This document shows, one piece after another, positions 52,788 to 60,614 of a stretch of DNA of 64,000 bases. A program made the translations under genes and the position numbers. This stretch comes from Mesorhizobium sp. B2-4-15 (GTDB lineage Bacteria; Pseudomonadota; Alphaproteobacteria; Rhizobiales; Rhizobiaceae), in NCBI RefSeq assembly GCF_006658505.1, contig NZ_VFUZ01000008.1, positions 124,001 to 188,000 on the forward strand. Direction: 5' to 3'. Position 1 is the stretch's first letter. Every line of letters starts with the position of its first letter. The notes below the pieces were generated by a model. The model did no database searches and was not told the DNA's origin. It was given only the letters and a program-made list of their open reading frames with translations.

Positions 52788-54026
52788 TCAGCGGCAACCG
52801 CCTTGTGCCCATCTGGCCAGAGCGACCTTGAAGCGGGTACCGAGCGGATGCTGCAGGCGCAGGACCGAGACGTCGTTGGCGGCGAAATTCTTCGCCTGCT
52901 CGCACAATCTTGCTTCGTTCCACTCATGGCAGGTGTCGCAGTGCTTGCCTTCCCAAACCGACTTGTCGAGGCCTTCCACCGGACTGAAAAGTGGTTCGCT
53001 CCTGATCAACTGGGCGATGCTCTTGCCGTCGATCGCCGGGTCGCCGAACTTGACGGGACGATCGAAAAGAATCGGGCCGTCAGTCGCGAGCTTAGGGATT
53101 TTCGCGCGTAGAAGATCGAGCGCAAGCTGGTCGTCGGCCTGGCCTGACGACGCGCCGGTGTTGCGGGTTCCGGAGCCGGCTTCAGCCGGCGGAACGCTGG
53201 CCTCGCCGACGATCAGCGGCGCGTTGAGATCGACCTTGTGCAGGACAACCTCGGTGGTCAAGGAAACATTGATCCAGGGGCGTTGCTTGCCGGCGGTCGC
53301 CTTGAAGACGTCGCTGGTCACCCTGTTCATCGCTTCGGTGATGGAGACATTTGATTCTCCAATGTGCTGGAGCAATGCCGTCGTGAAGGGCGAGTGGTCG
53401 CCGGAGCCATCATAGGCGAGCTGGTTGGGACTGGCCGCGAAGGCGACAAGCGTTCCCGCGCCGCCATTCTCGATCGGAATTTCCGCAAGACCGCTGCTTG
53501 CACCTTTGATGCCCGCGGTCTTTGCCAGCACATCGGCCAACGGATTGTCGCGGCATGCGTCCAGGAACACCAGCCTTATGCTTGTCTCGCGAGACATCTG
53601 GCGCAGGATGAAATCGACGGACACGGTCTCAAAGTCGAGCGAGGTCTCGTCCTCCAGCGCGGCATCCACCGGAAGCAGATAGTTCTTGCCTGAAACCTGC
53701 AAGCCGTGGCCGGCATAGAAGAAAAGCGCCACATCGGCGCCGCGCACCTGCTTGGCGAACTGGGCGACCGTAGCCTGGGTTTGCTGCTTGGTGAGGTCGA
53801 AGCCGGAGATCACCTCGAAACCAAGGTTCTGCAAGCGCTCGGCCATCGCCTGGGCATCGCGCACGGGGTTGGCGAGCGGCGCGGCGTGCTGGTACTGCGA
53901 GTTGCCGAGCACGAGCGCGACCCGGCGCTCGGCGCTGGCGGCGGTCAAGGTCAAAAGCAAGACAAGGGCGGCAAGACCGGCGCCGCGAAGCAAGCCGGCG
54001 CAAAACGCTATTGGACGGCAGCCCAC
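52788..54026 (-). CDS. Exported caspase-like (C14) protein 2 with a C-terminal CxxCH motif
   Basis: 412 residues from a GTG at 54026 that has GAGGT five bases upstream and lies 8 bases after the YceI-OmpA stop. A hydrophobic signal (LAALVLLLTLTAASA) is followed by a caspase fold with RVALVLGNSQYQ, His107 in FYAGHGLQ and Cys158 in FLDACRDNPLA. Past residue 290 a separate C-terminal domain holds HCDTCHEWNEARLCEQA with CxxCH at 363-367, the form of a c-type haem site, plus two more Cys. A haem- or zinc-bearing tail on a caspase-like protein is unusual. The longer upstream open frame is an artefact of the overlapping gene. Confidence 0.85.
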   Translation of the reverse strand: MGCRPIAFCAGLLRGAGLAALVLLLTLTAASAERRVALVLGNSQYQHAAPLANPVRDAQAMAERLQNLGFEVISGFDLTKQQTQATVAQFAKQVRGADVALFFYAGHGLQVSGKNYLLPVDAALEDETSLDFETVSVDFILRQMSRETSIRLVFLDACRDNPLADVLAKTAGIKGASSGLAEIPIENGGAGTLVAFAASPNQLAYDGSGDHSPFTTALLQHIGESNVSITEAMNRVTSDVFKATAGKQRPWINVSLTTEVVLHKVDLNAPLIVGEASVPPAEAGSGTRNTGASSGQADDQLALDLLRAKIPKLATDGPILFDRPVKFGDPAIDGKSIAQLIRSEPLFSPVEGLDKSVWEGKHCDTCHEWNEARLCEQAKNFAANDVSVLRLQHPLGTRFKVALARWAQGGCR

Positions 54027-54033
54027 CCCGACC

Positions 54034-55134
54034 TCAGTTCGCGAGCTTCGTGGCGGAGAATTCGATCCGCCGATTGAGCGCCTTGTTCTTTGGTGTGTCG
54101 TTGGCGGCAACCGGCCGATCCTCGCCATAGCCGGCGGCACTGATCTGGCTGCGCGGCACGCCGTCGGCGACCAACGCATTGGCAACCGCCTGGGCGCGCC
54201 GTTCCGAAAGCGTTTTGTTTGCCTCGGGCGATCCGTCGGAGTCGGTGTAGCCGGACACTTCGACCTTGAGCGTTGGACACTTGCCGACGACACCTTCGAC
54301 CTCCGCCAGCAGCGGACGGCTCTTGGCATCGAGCCTGACGCTTGCCGGGCGGAAGTAGATGGCGCCGGTGCGCGACAGCACGGCAAACCGGTTGAGGCAC
54401 TCCTCATCGCTGAAATTGGTCCTCGCGGCATCGGTGGCCACCGGACCGACGTCGGCGGCAGCAGCGACGGTCTGCACCGCGGCCGGCTTGCTGCCATCCG
54501 CGGCAAAGACAAAATCGAAGGACACCGAGGCGGTGGGCACTATGTTCGTCACATTGGCGGCCTGCTGCAGCTTGTCGACGTTCGGCAGCAGGCCGAAATC
54601 CTCGACATGCACCGCGACGGGAGCCTCGGAAGCGACGGAGACCTGAGTGTCGCTGATCATGGTCACGACGACGCTCGCCTCCAGATCCTTGTCGACGCCG
54701 TGCAGGCTCAGCCGGAACGGCATGGTTGCCTTGATCCGGCGTTTGACCGGCAAGTCGGCAAATGCGGCCGGGTCCACCTTCGCCGTCAGCTCGGCCGTCG
54801 GATACTTGAATGTCTCGAAGAAAAGGAAGCGCATGCGAACATTGCGGAGGTCGACGCCCGTGTCGACGGAATTGAGATCGAAGCTGATCTTGGCGTCGCC
54901 GGCGGAGCTCAGCGTGCCGGTGATGTTCCTGATCTTGTTGGTCTCGACGATCGTGTTCTTCTTGACCGATTGATAGGTGAGCACCGAGGCGGCAGGATCG
55001 AGCGTCCAGTTCGCCGCGGCGCTCGCGGTTTGCACACCGAAGGCGAGCAAACCGAGCAGCACGGCGATCAGCCCAACTCGCCGGTCAGCGGACTTCGGCC
55101 GCGCTTTGCGCCAGAATGCTACGACTTCGAACAT
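54034..55134 (-). CDS. Exported YceI-OmpA fusion protein
   Basis: 366 residues. A signal anchor (IAVLLGLLAFGVQTASA) is followed by a YceI-like lipocalin domain at about 40-215: NWTLDPAASVLTYQSVKKNT, then KISFDLNSVDTGVDLRNVRMRF. At about 240-366 there is an OmpA-like domain with VSGYTDSDGSPEANKTLSERR and NRRIEFSATK. YceI proteins bind hydrophobic ligands such as isoprenoids. The fusion would hold that function at the cell wall. It is in the minus-strand string caspase 3, lipoprotein, YceI-OmpA, caspase 2. Confidence 0.9.
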   Translation of the reverse strand: MFEVVAFWRKARPKSADRRVGLIAVLLGLLAFGVQTASAAANWTLDPAASVLTYQSVKKNTIVETNKIRNITGTLSSAGDAKISFDLNSVDTGVDLRNVRMRFLFFETFKYPTAELTAKVDPAAFADLPVKRRIKATMPFRLSLHGVDKDLEASVVVTMISDTQVSVASEAPVAVHVEDFGLLPNVDKLQQAANVTNIVPTASVSFDFVFAADGSKPAAVQTVAAAADVGPVATDAARTNFSDEECLNRFAVLSRTGAIYFRPASVRLDAKSRPLLAEVEGVVGKCPTLKVEVSGYTDSDGSPEANKTLSERRAQAVANALVADGVPRSQISAAGYGEDRPVAANDTPKNKALNRRIEFSATKLAN

Positions 55135-55322
55135 GGAACGCCCCCGCCAGGACTACCCGATCTCGATACCGGCACGAGACGGGAGCATAGAGCACTCGCC
55201 CTTGCTTGGCGAGCGGTTCTAGCCGTCGTGCGCGGTTGAAGACGCATGCCATGCAATCATCCACTGCGAGAGCGTCGTCACAGTCCGAGCGCGGCGATCA
55301 GCGAGTTCAGTGAAACTTTTGG

Positions 55323-55631
55323 TCAGCCTCCCCAGCCGCCACCGCCGCCGCCGCTGTTTCCGCCGCTGTTGCCACCACTATTGCCACCACTATTGCCGCC
55401 CCCTATGACCGGTAAGACCGGGGGCGGAGATTCAGGTGTTTCCCCAACGGGTTTGATCAGTTTCTTGGCAACGACAACCTTTGGCGCGGTCGTCGTGCGA
55501 ATGACCTTCGTCTTGTGTTTCACCGTGGGGGTCGGCTCGGCTCTGGGCGTCACGGTCGTGCACCCCGCGACAGCCAGAGCGCCTGATAGGATCGCTGCGA
55601 CGATTGCGTGTTTTTTCGATGCCCAGCCCAC
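55323..55631 (-). CDS. Small glycine-rich lipoprotein
   Basis: 102 residues from a GTG at 55631, with GGAGG seven bases upstream. The N-terminal signal ends in a lipobox (LAVAGC). The middle is Lys/Thr/Pro-rich (VKHKTKVIRTTTAPKVVVAKK) and could cross or touch the wall. The C-terminus is a run of GGNS units ending in a Gly-Trp-Gly-Gly, encoded by a 12-bp tandem repeat at about 55352-55400. Family unknown. It starts 19 bp after caspase-like gene 3 and is probably translated from the same message. Confidence 0.7.
   Translation of the reverse strand: MGWASKKHAIVAAILSGALAVAGCTTVTPRAEPTPTVKHKTKVIRTTTAPKVVVAKKLIKPVGETPESPPPVLPVIGGGNSGGNSGGNSGGNSGGGGGGWGG
55352..55400 (-). repeat. 12-bp tandem repeat encoding Gly-Gly-Asn-Ser units
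   Basis: About four tandem units of a 12-nt sequence (forward strand CCGCTGTTGCCA and variants) code for repeated GGNS. Units differ at one to three bases. Slippage here would change the length of the lipoprotein tail in steps of four residues. Confidence 0.75.
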
Positions 55632-55650
55632 CGTATTGCCTCCACATTGA

Positions 55651-58200
55651 TCAGAACAAGTCCCGCCGCGGGTTGGCTTGTTCCCAGACCGCCCTGGCTG
55701 TCTTGACCAGTCGATCGTCCAACGTGCCGTCCGCCGAAATCTTCGATTTGAGGTCCTCACGCATCCGCTTCAGAGCCGCCGTCTTGGCCTTGGCTCCGAA
55801 CTTCGCCAGACTGCTCCTGGCATCCGGAATTTCGTTGTGCAGATCGAGCGCGGCGGCGAAAGCAAGGTAACGCACCGCCACGGCCTGGTCCGCCTTGTCA
55901 CCCCTCTGCATCTCCAGAGCCGCGCGGTCATACGCGGCCGACTGATCGCCGCGATCGGTCGCCAGCTCGAATAGCCTTTGTGCTTCTGCAAGATCCTGCT
56001 GCACGCCGACACCGTCCCTGTACATGCGCGCAAGGCTCCCGGGGGCATAGGGTTGGCCGAGATCCATGGACTTCTGAAAAAGCGAGAGTGCTGTCTTCGG
56101 GTCCTTCTCGACCCCCGTGCCGGCGAGATAATTGCGGCCGAGCAAGTTCATCGAATACATGTCCTGTCGCTCGACGCCAGCTTTGAGGAAGGCCACGGCG
56201 CGAGCTGGATCGGCAGGCACGCCATTGCGACCTTCCGTGAAGATCGCCGCAAGATCGTTCATCGCATAGGTGTGCCCCATCGCCGCCGCCTTCAGCAGCA
56301 GGTCCAGCCCCTTGGTGCTGTCACGCTCGACACCGTAGCCGTTGAACAAGGCGCGGCCCCACGAGGTCATCCCATAGGGGTCCCCCTTGTCGGACGCTGC
56401 AGCGTAGAAGGTATTGGCCTGCTTGCGATTGACGGGCATGCCCGTTCCCGTCGCGTTGAGGTAGCCAAGCTCGAACACCGCGCGGACGTGCCCCTTGTCG
56501 GCAGCCTCCTGGATCGCCTTCTTGGCCTCATCGACCTTGCCGACCGCAAGCAGCGCCCGACCGAGCTGGTAGCGGAAGCGAGCGACGTCCGGATAGGCTT
56601 TCACCGCCGCCCGGCAGACGTCAACGGCGTTGCTGCTGATTTGGTTCGGCAGCAGGCCGGGGACGACGCCCTGCAGGTCAAGAGGCTCACCGGCCTCCCT
56701 ATCGCAGGCATCGACGGTTGGTGACAGCTTCATCGTCGCCGGCTTCGACGAAGCGTTGTCAGCCCTGATTTCAAAGCCGACTATCAGTGGTTTGACGGCG
56801 CCAATCTGGGGTTCGTAGCGCAGGTGGTCGACTTCATCGGCCATCAGGCTCGAATCCGGAGACAAGGTCCGATCCGGCAGGGATAGCGTGCCGGTTGCCG
56901 GGTAGCTCGCAAGCTTCAGGCTGACCGCGGGATCCTTGGTCGGGAAATCCAGCTTCAAGGGAACCGGGCCCACGCCGACGGGAACCTGTACGTCACGGTT
57001 TTCGATCGCTTCGGCGGCGCCGGTAATGTGAATGCCTCGTTCCACCACTTCCTGTTTCTGCTCGGACTCGAGCGAGGCCACGAGTTGCTTGCCCTCGGCG
57101 CCCTCCCCATCCTTGACCCGGAACACCAGGATGCCTTGCGATTCGCCGCCCCAATTGTCGCGCGTTGCATAGGCCAGCATGTCGACTTCTTCCTGAGCGC
57201 CAGCACCCTTGGGCACCTCCATCTCCAATCGCGGGAGATCCTTGCCGGCGATCGGCTGACCCGCCGCTACCGGCTTGCCATCCAAGATCAGACGCCCCAA
57301 TGCCGGCGGTCTCTCGATGCTGACGGTGACCGCGCCGCCATCGACATCGACCGGCTCCGGCAGGTCGAGCGCGACGGGGCCGACGCCAGACGGCACGACC
57401 TTTTCCAGTACCGGCGGCAGTGCGGGCCGGCTGGTGCGACGCATAAGGACGACCTCGTCGATCAGCGATGAGTTTTCCCAAGGCACCTGCTTGCCGGCCG
57501 TAGCCTCGACCACATCACGGCGAACGGCCGCCATCACCGAGCGTATCTCCTGGTTCGGCGCCAGCGCGCGACGGGAGAAGGCGGAGGAAAAAGGACTGAG
57601 ATCGCCACTTCCGTCATAAGCGACAGCACCGGGTTCGGTGGCGAAGGCTATAAGCGTGTTCAGCGAACTTCTCACCTGCGCAAGGCCGGTGTCGCCGGCA
57701 GTGATCAGCTGGTCTCGCAACCAATAGTCCTTGCGCGGAAACGGATTGTTGCGGCAGGCGTCGAGGATGATCACCTGGATCTTCGATTTCGCGCGCAACT
57801 GCTGCAGCACATCATCGAGCTTTACGGCCTGCACCTCAATGTCAGCCGCGTTCCTGAGCGATGCATCGACCGGGATCAGGAAATTTTCACCGCCGATCTG
57901 AAACCCATGGCCAGAATAGTACACGACAGCAAGATTAGCGCCGTCCGCCGCCGCAAGGTAGTTGCGGAATTGCTTTTCGAATTCGATCTTGGTGAGATCC
58001 TTGGCGACGAACACGTCGAATCCGGCCAGCCGGAAGGTGTTCGATACGTCGTCGGCGTCCTTCTCCGGATTCTTCAGAGCCGGAATTTCGCGGTACTCGG
58101 AATTGCCGATGACAAGCGCAACCCTTCGATCAGCGCAAGCTTGGAACGCCGTGAAGCTCGCGAGGATCAGGGCCGCAATGAACGCACAACATCGCAGCAT
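55651..58200 (-). CDS. Exported caspase-like (C14) protein 3 with Sel1 repeats
   Basis: 849 residues. The signal peptide ends near residue 23 (FQACA). The caspase fold at about 24-255 has RVALVIGNSEYRE, His98 in YYSGHGFQ and Cys149 in ILDACRNNPF. Two beta-sandwich-like repeats follow (about 285-520; note GVGPVALDLPEPV and its echo GVGPVPLKLDFPT). At about 545-790 there are five or six Sel1-type repeats of about 36 residues, such as AVFELGYLNATGTGMPVNR and NLLGRNYLAGTGVEKDP. Sel1 repeats usually mediate protein contacts. It is the first gene of a four-gene minus-strand string. Confidence 0.88.
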   Translation of the reverse strand: MLRCCAFIAALILASFTAFQACADRRVALVIGNSEYREIPALKNPEKDADDVSNTFRLAGFDVFVAKDLTKIEFEKQFRNYLAAADGANLAVVYYSGHGFQIGGENFLIPVDASLRNAADIEVQAVKLDDVLQQLRAKSKIQVIILDACRNNPFPRKDYWLRDQLITAGDTGLAQVRSSLNTLIAFATEPGAVAYDGSGDLSPFSSAFSRRALAPNQEIRSVMAAVRRDVVEATAGKQVPWENSSLIDEVVLMRRTSRPALPPVLEKVVPSGVGPVALDLPEPVDVDGGAVTVSIERPPALGRLILDGKPVAAGQPIAGKDLPRLEMEVPKGAGAQEEVDMLAYATRDNWGGESQGILVFRVKDGEGAEGKQLVASLESEQKQEVVERGIHITGAAEAIENRDVQVPVGVGPVPLKLDFPTKDPAVSLKLASYPATGTLSLPDRTLSPDSSLMADEVDHLRYEPQIGAVKPLIVGFEIRADNASSKPATMKLSPTVDACDREAGEPLDLQGVVPGLLPNQISSNAVDVCRAAVKAYPDVARFRYQLGRALLAVGKVDEAKKAIQEAADKGHVRAVFELGYLNATGTGMPVNRKQANTFYAAASDKGDPYGMTSWGRALFNGYGVERDSTKGLDLLLKAAAMGHTYAMNDLAAIFTEGRNGVPADPARAVAFLKAGVERQDMYSMNLLGRNYLAGTGVEKDPKTALSLFQKSMDLGQPYAPGSLARMYRDGVGVQQDLAEAQRLFELATDRGDQSAAYDRAALEMQRGDKADQAVAVRYLAFAAALDLHNEIPDARSSLAKFGAKAKTAALKRMREDLKSKISADGTLDDRLVKTARAVWEQANPRRDLF

Positions 58201-58507
58201 GGCTCATCCTTAACTGCTGGTGACCTGTCGGGCCACAAGACACAGCTCGTGACGCCGCGGTCCGTTAAAGACTTCACATCCGCCGAAACGGCAAGGCACG
58301 AAGGCACCCGCGATGGCTGGCAGATGCCGCACCCAATCAACTGCTAAAATAACCCAGTGGCGTGGGTACCGCAATAAGCCTGGGCGAATTCGACGTCGGG
58401 CCCGGAGAGTGCTTGGCACTGGCTGTGCGCTTTCAATAGCTTGTTCACCCGATCCCGACATGGGCGTCTGAACTTGTCGAAGATTCGGCGGTTCTCGGAA
58501 GGAGCGG

Positions 58508-58600
58508 ATGAACGTCCATGAGAATGCCCGTCCGACGCGGCGCGGTCGAGATCGAATTGCAAGGTAGCTCGAGAGCGGGCAAACGCCGGAGGCCATTAAG
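58508..58600 (+). pseudogene. IS481-type transposase, 5' fragment
   Basis: The start MNVHENARPTRRGRDRIAR, then a stop codon, then LESGQTPEAIK matches the N-terminus of IS481-family transposases (MNVHxNARLTPxGRERI, then a GxTPxAVA helix). The frame is interrupted by TAG at 58565-58567, and the rest of the gene, including the catalytic core, is missing. It is an old insertion remnant; inverted repeats were not found. Confidence 0.65.
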
Positions 58601-58690
58601 CCGCAACGAGCTGAGCAATAGGTTGCGGCATGCTTCGCCTCTCGTGCTCGCCAGACCGACGTAGCAATTGCAGCGGCAATCGTAGGCCTG

Positions 58691-58813
58691 ATGCTTGCTG
58701 CGGCCACCGGTCTGGCTGACTACGGCGCCTTTCAGAGGCTGCGCTGGGATTTCGGGAGCGATGATCTAGATGATGATGATCTCGATGATCTAGTGAGACT
58801 ATTCCGTGTCTGA
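58691..58813 (+). CDS. Possible 40-residue acidic leader ORF
   Basis: A 40-codon frame with a hydrophobic start (MLAAATGLADYGAF) and a striking Asp/Leu tail DDLDDDDLDDLVRLF. It stops 10 bp before the MDR oxidoreductase ATG, directly at that gene's AGGAGG. It has no ribosome site of its own, and the frame is open further upstream without a start codon, so it may be the tail of a lost gene. Low confidence. Confidence 0.2.
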   Translation: MLAAATGLADYGAFQRLRWDFGSDDLDDDDLDDLVRLFRV

Positions 58814-58823
58814 GGAGGTAATC

Positions 58824-59741
58824 ATGAAAGCAATCGTAGTGACGGACCAGGCTGCGGGAACGGCCGGGTTGAAGCTGGCGGAGCGGCCTGAGCCGCAGGC
58901 AGCGATAAACGACGTCGTCGTTCAGGTTCATGCGTCGGGATTCGTCCCAACTGAACTGGCGTGGCCCTCGACCTGGACCGATCGCCGCGACCGTGACCGA
59001 ACACCGTCGATTCCCGGGCACGAGCTCGCCGGAATTGTCATCGCTCTCGGCTATGGCACCACGGGTCTGTCGCCGGGACAGCGGGTGTTCGGCCTGGCCG
59101 ACTGGTACCGCGACGGCACCCTGGCCGAGTACATAGCCATCGAGGCGCGCAACCTTGCGCCGCTGCCGGGCGACATCGACTTCACGGTGGGCGCGAGCCT
59201 GCCGATCTCGGGCCTCACCGCGTGGCAGGGATTGTTCCAGCATGGCCGCCTTCGGGCGGGACAGAGCGTCCTCGCGCACGGCGCGGCCGGCGCGGTCGGT
59301 TCGATGGTGACGCAACTTGCACGAGAGGCCGGCGCCTATGTCATCGGCACCGGTCGCGCCGCCGACCGTCAGAAGGCGCTCGACTTCGGCGCGAACGAGT
59401 TCGTCGACCTCGACAACGATGCCCTGGGAGATGTCGGCGGAGTCGACCTGGTGTTCGATGTCATCGGGGGCGACATCCAGAAGCGGTCTGCAGCCCTGAT
59501 CCGAGCCGGAGGTACGCTGGTGAGTGCCGTCGGACCGGCCGAGGCGCGGCGCGTGGATGTCCTGGCGGTCGACTTCGTCGTCGAGTCCGATCGTGCCCAA
59601 CTGAGCGAGATCGTCCAGCGGGTGCGAGACGGACGACTGCGGACGAATATCGGCAACATCGCGACCCTCGACGATGCGGTCGCCGCGCTCAACCCGACCG
59701 AGCGACGCAACGGGAAGACCGTCATCCGCGTTCGTCCGTGA
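58824..59741 (+). CDS. NADP-dependent zinc-free alcohol dehydrogenase (MDR, quinone-oxidoreductase type)
   Basis: 305 residues. The N-terminal GroES-like fold runs KAIVVTDQAAGTAGLKL to IPGHELAGIVIALGYG. The Rossmann fold has AHGAAGAVGSMVTQLA near residue 155 and the FDVIGG block. No zinc-binding Cys cluster is present, as in the QOR branch. The ATG was chosen for its AGGAGG eight bases upstream. It reduces or oxidises small carbonyls or quinones with NADP(H); the substrate cannot be told. It is flanked by transposase and ABC remnants and has no operon partners. Confidence 0.88.
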   Translation: MKAIVVTDQAAGTAGLKLAERPEPQAAINDVVVQVHASGFVPTELAWPSTWTDRRDRDRTPSIPGHELAGIVIALGYGTTGLSPGQRVFGLADWYRDGTLAEYIAIEARNLAPLPGDIDFTVGASLPISGLTAWQGLFQHGRLRAGQSVLAHGAAGAVGSMVTQLAREAGAYVIGTGRAADRQKALDFGANEFVDLDNDALGDVGGVDLVFDVIGGDIQKRSAALIRAGGTLVSAVGPAEARRVDVLAVDFVVESDRAQLSEIVQRVRDGRLRTNIGNIATLDDAVAALNPTERRNGKTVIRVRP

Positions 59742-59767
59742 GCGAGCGACACGCGCCCATCAATGGT

Positions 59768-60025
59768 TCATGGTGGCGTGGACGCGGCTGGTGCGACGTT
59801 GCTCATCTTGCCATGCAGGGCAACGCCGTTCACGACGATCTCGCCGGCCTGATGCGCCTCAAGGCGGTTGAAGCAGCGGATCAATGTCGACTTGCCGGAG
59901 CCTGAAGGCCCGCAGATGACGATGCGTTCACCCTTGTGGACGGTCAGGTTGATGTCCTTCAGCGCGTGGAACTGGCCGTACCATTTGGACACGGCCCTGG
60001 CTTCAATGATGGCTTGGGCGGTCAT
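59768..60025 (-). pseudogene. Amino-acid ABC transporter ATP-binding protein, 5' fragment
   Basis: The first 70 residues match the AapP/GlnQ type: ARAVSKWYGQFHALKDINLTV, Walker A GPSGSGKST and IRCFNRLEAHQAGEIVVNG. Then homology breaks off at about 59815 and the frame ends after 85 residues, while intact proteins have about 245. The Q-loop, signature motif and Walker B are missing, so it cannot act as an ATPase. The ATG overlaps the stop of a permease remnant, as in an intact operon. Confidence 0.85.
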
Positions 60026-60075
60026 CGCACCTTGCTCCTGGCATAGTGACGCTCGATCCGGGACTGGAGCAGGAA
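60022..60075 (-). pseudogene. ABC transporter permease, C-terminal remnant
   Basis: Minus-strand reading gives LLQSRIERHYARSKVR and a stop that overlaps the ATPase ATG (ATGA). This is the usual C-terminal tail of His/Glu/Gln/Arg/opine-type permeases. Nothing further upstream matches the membrane domain, so only the last codons of the gene survive. Confidence 0.55.
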
Positions 60076-60329
60076 GCCACGATGTAGTGCCGTGCGCGAC
60101 ATCCGTTACGTTGTCGGATTGTGCGTCAGTTCTGCATTAGATCGGAATACTGGATATGGCCTCGATCGGAATCCTAAGCCGTATCGTCAGGGACGACACG
60201 AGAGAGAGTCATAACAGGCGATGAGCCCGTTCTGCCCTAAAAGCGCGGGGAACCCCAGCTCGTTCATCTGGACGGTCACTCTCCTCGACGATCGGGCTGG
60301 GCTTTCCTTGATCGAGACGGGCCCTGGAC
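60026..60329 (+). other. Intergenic region, decayed
   Basis: 304 bp between the ABC remnant and a small secreted-protein gene. Apart from the permease tail at its left end, it contains two copies of GATCGGAAT about 28 bp apart near 60138-60175 and no gene-like frame. Confidence 0.4.
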
Positions 60330-60614
60330 CTAGCCGCCCATTTTCTTGGCCATCGCGCAGAATTCTGCGTGGGCCTTGTTAAGCGTGGTATCGCCGCAGT
60401 CTTTCAACACAGCCGTACGCTCGTCCGGTTTCATGGCCATCCAGGCGGTCTTGAAATCCGCTTCGGTCCTCAATGTTTTCATGCCGGCGTCAGTGAAGAA
60501 CGGCGACATCTTGGCCGGGTCATCGAGTGCGGACGTGCCGGAACCGGCGGCTAATGCAGCACTACTCATCATTGCGAGCGCAACTGCGCCCAAGCTGAGC
60601 ACCTTGAAGTTCAT
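60330..60614 (-). CDS. Small secreted protein of unknown function
   Basis: 94 residues. The ATG at 60614 follows GGAGG by eight bases. The signal peptide MNFKVLSLGAVALAMMSSAALA leaves a mature helical protein of about 72 residues (MSPFFTDAGMKTLRTEADF, then CGDTTLNKAHAEFCAMAKKMGG) with two Cys that could form a disulphide. No family recognised. Similar small exported proteins are frequent in rhizobia. Confidence 0.75.
   Translation of the reverse strand: MNFKVLSLGAVALAMMSSAALAAGSGTSALDDPAKMSPFFTDAGMKTLRTEADFKTAWMAMKPDERTAVLKDCGDTTLNKAHAEFCAMAKKMGG

Larger units (their letters stand above)
58201..58823 (+). other. Long intergenic stretch with decayed mobile DNA
   Basis: 623 bp upstream of both caspase-like gene 3 and the MDR oxidoreductase. 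It holds the IS481-type fragment and a short acidic open frame, listed separately. The first 300 bp contain nothing I recognise beyond the expected promoter of the caspase-like gene. Confidence 0.5.
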
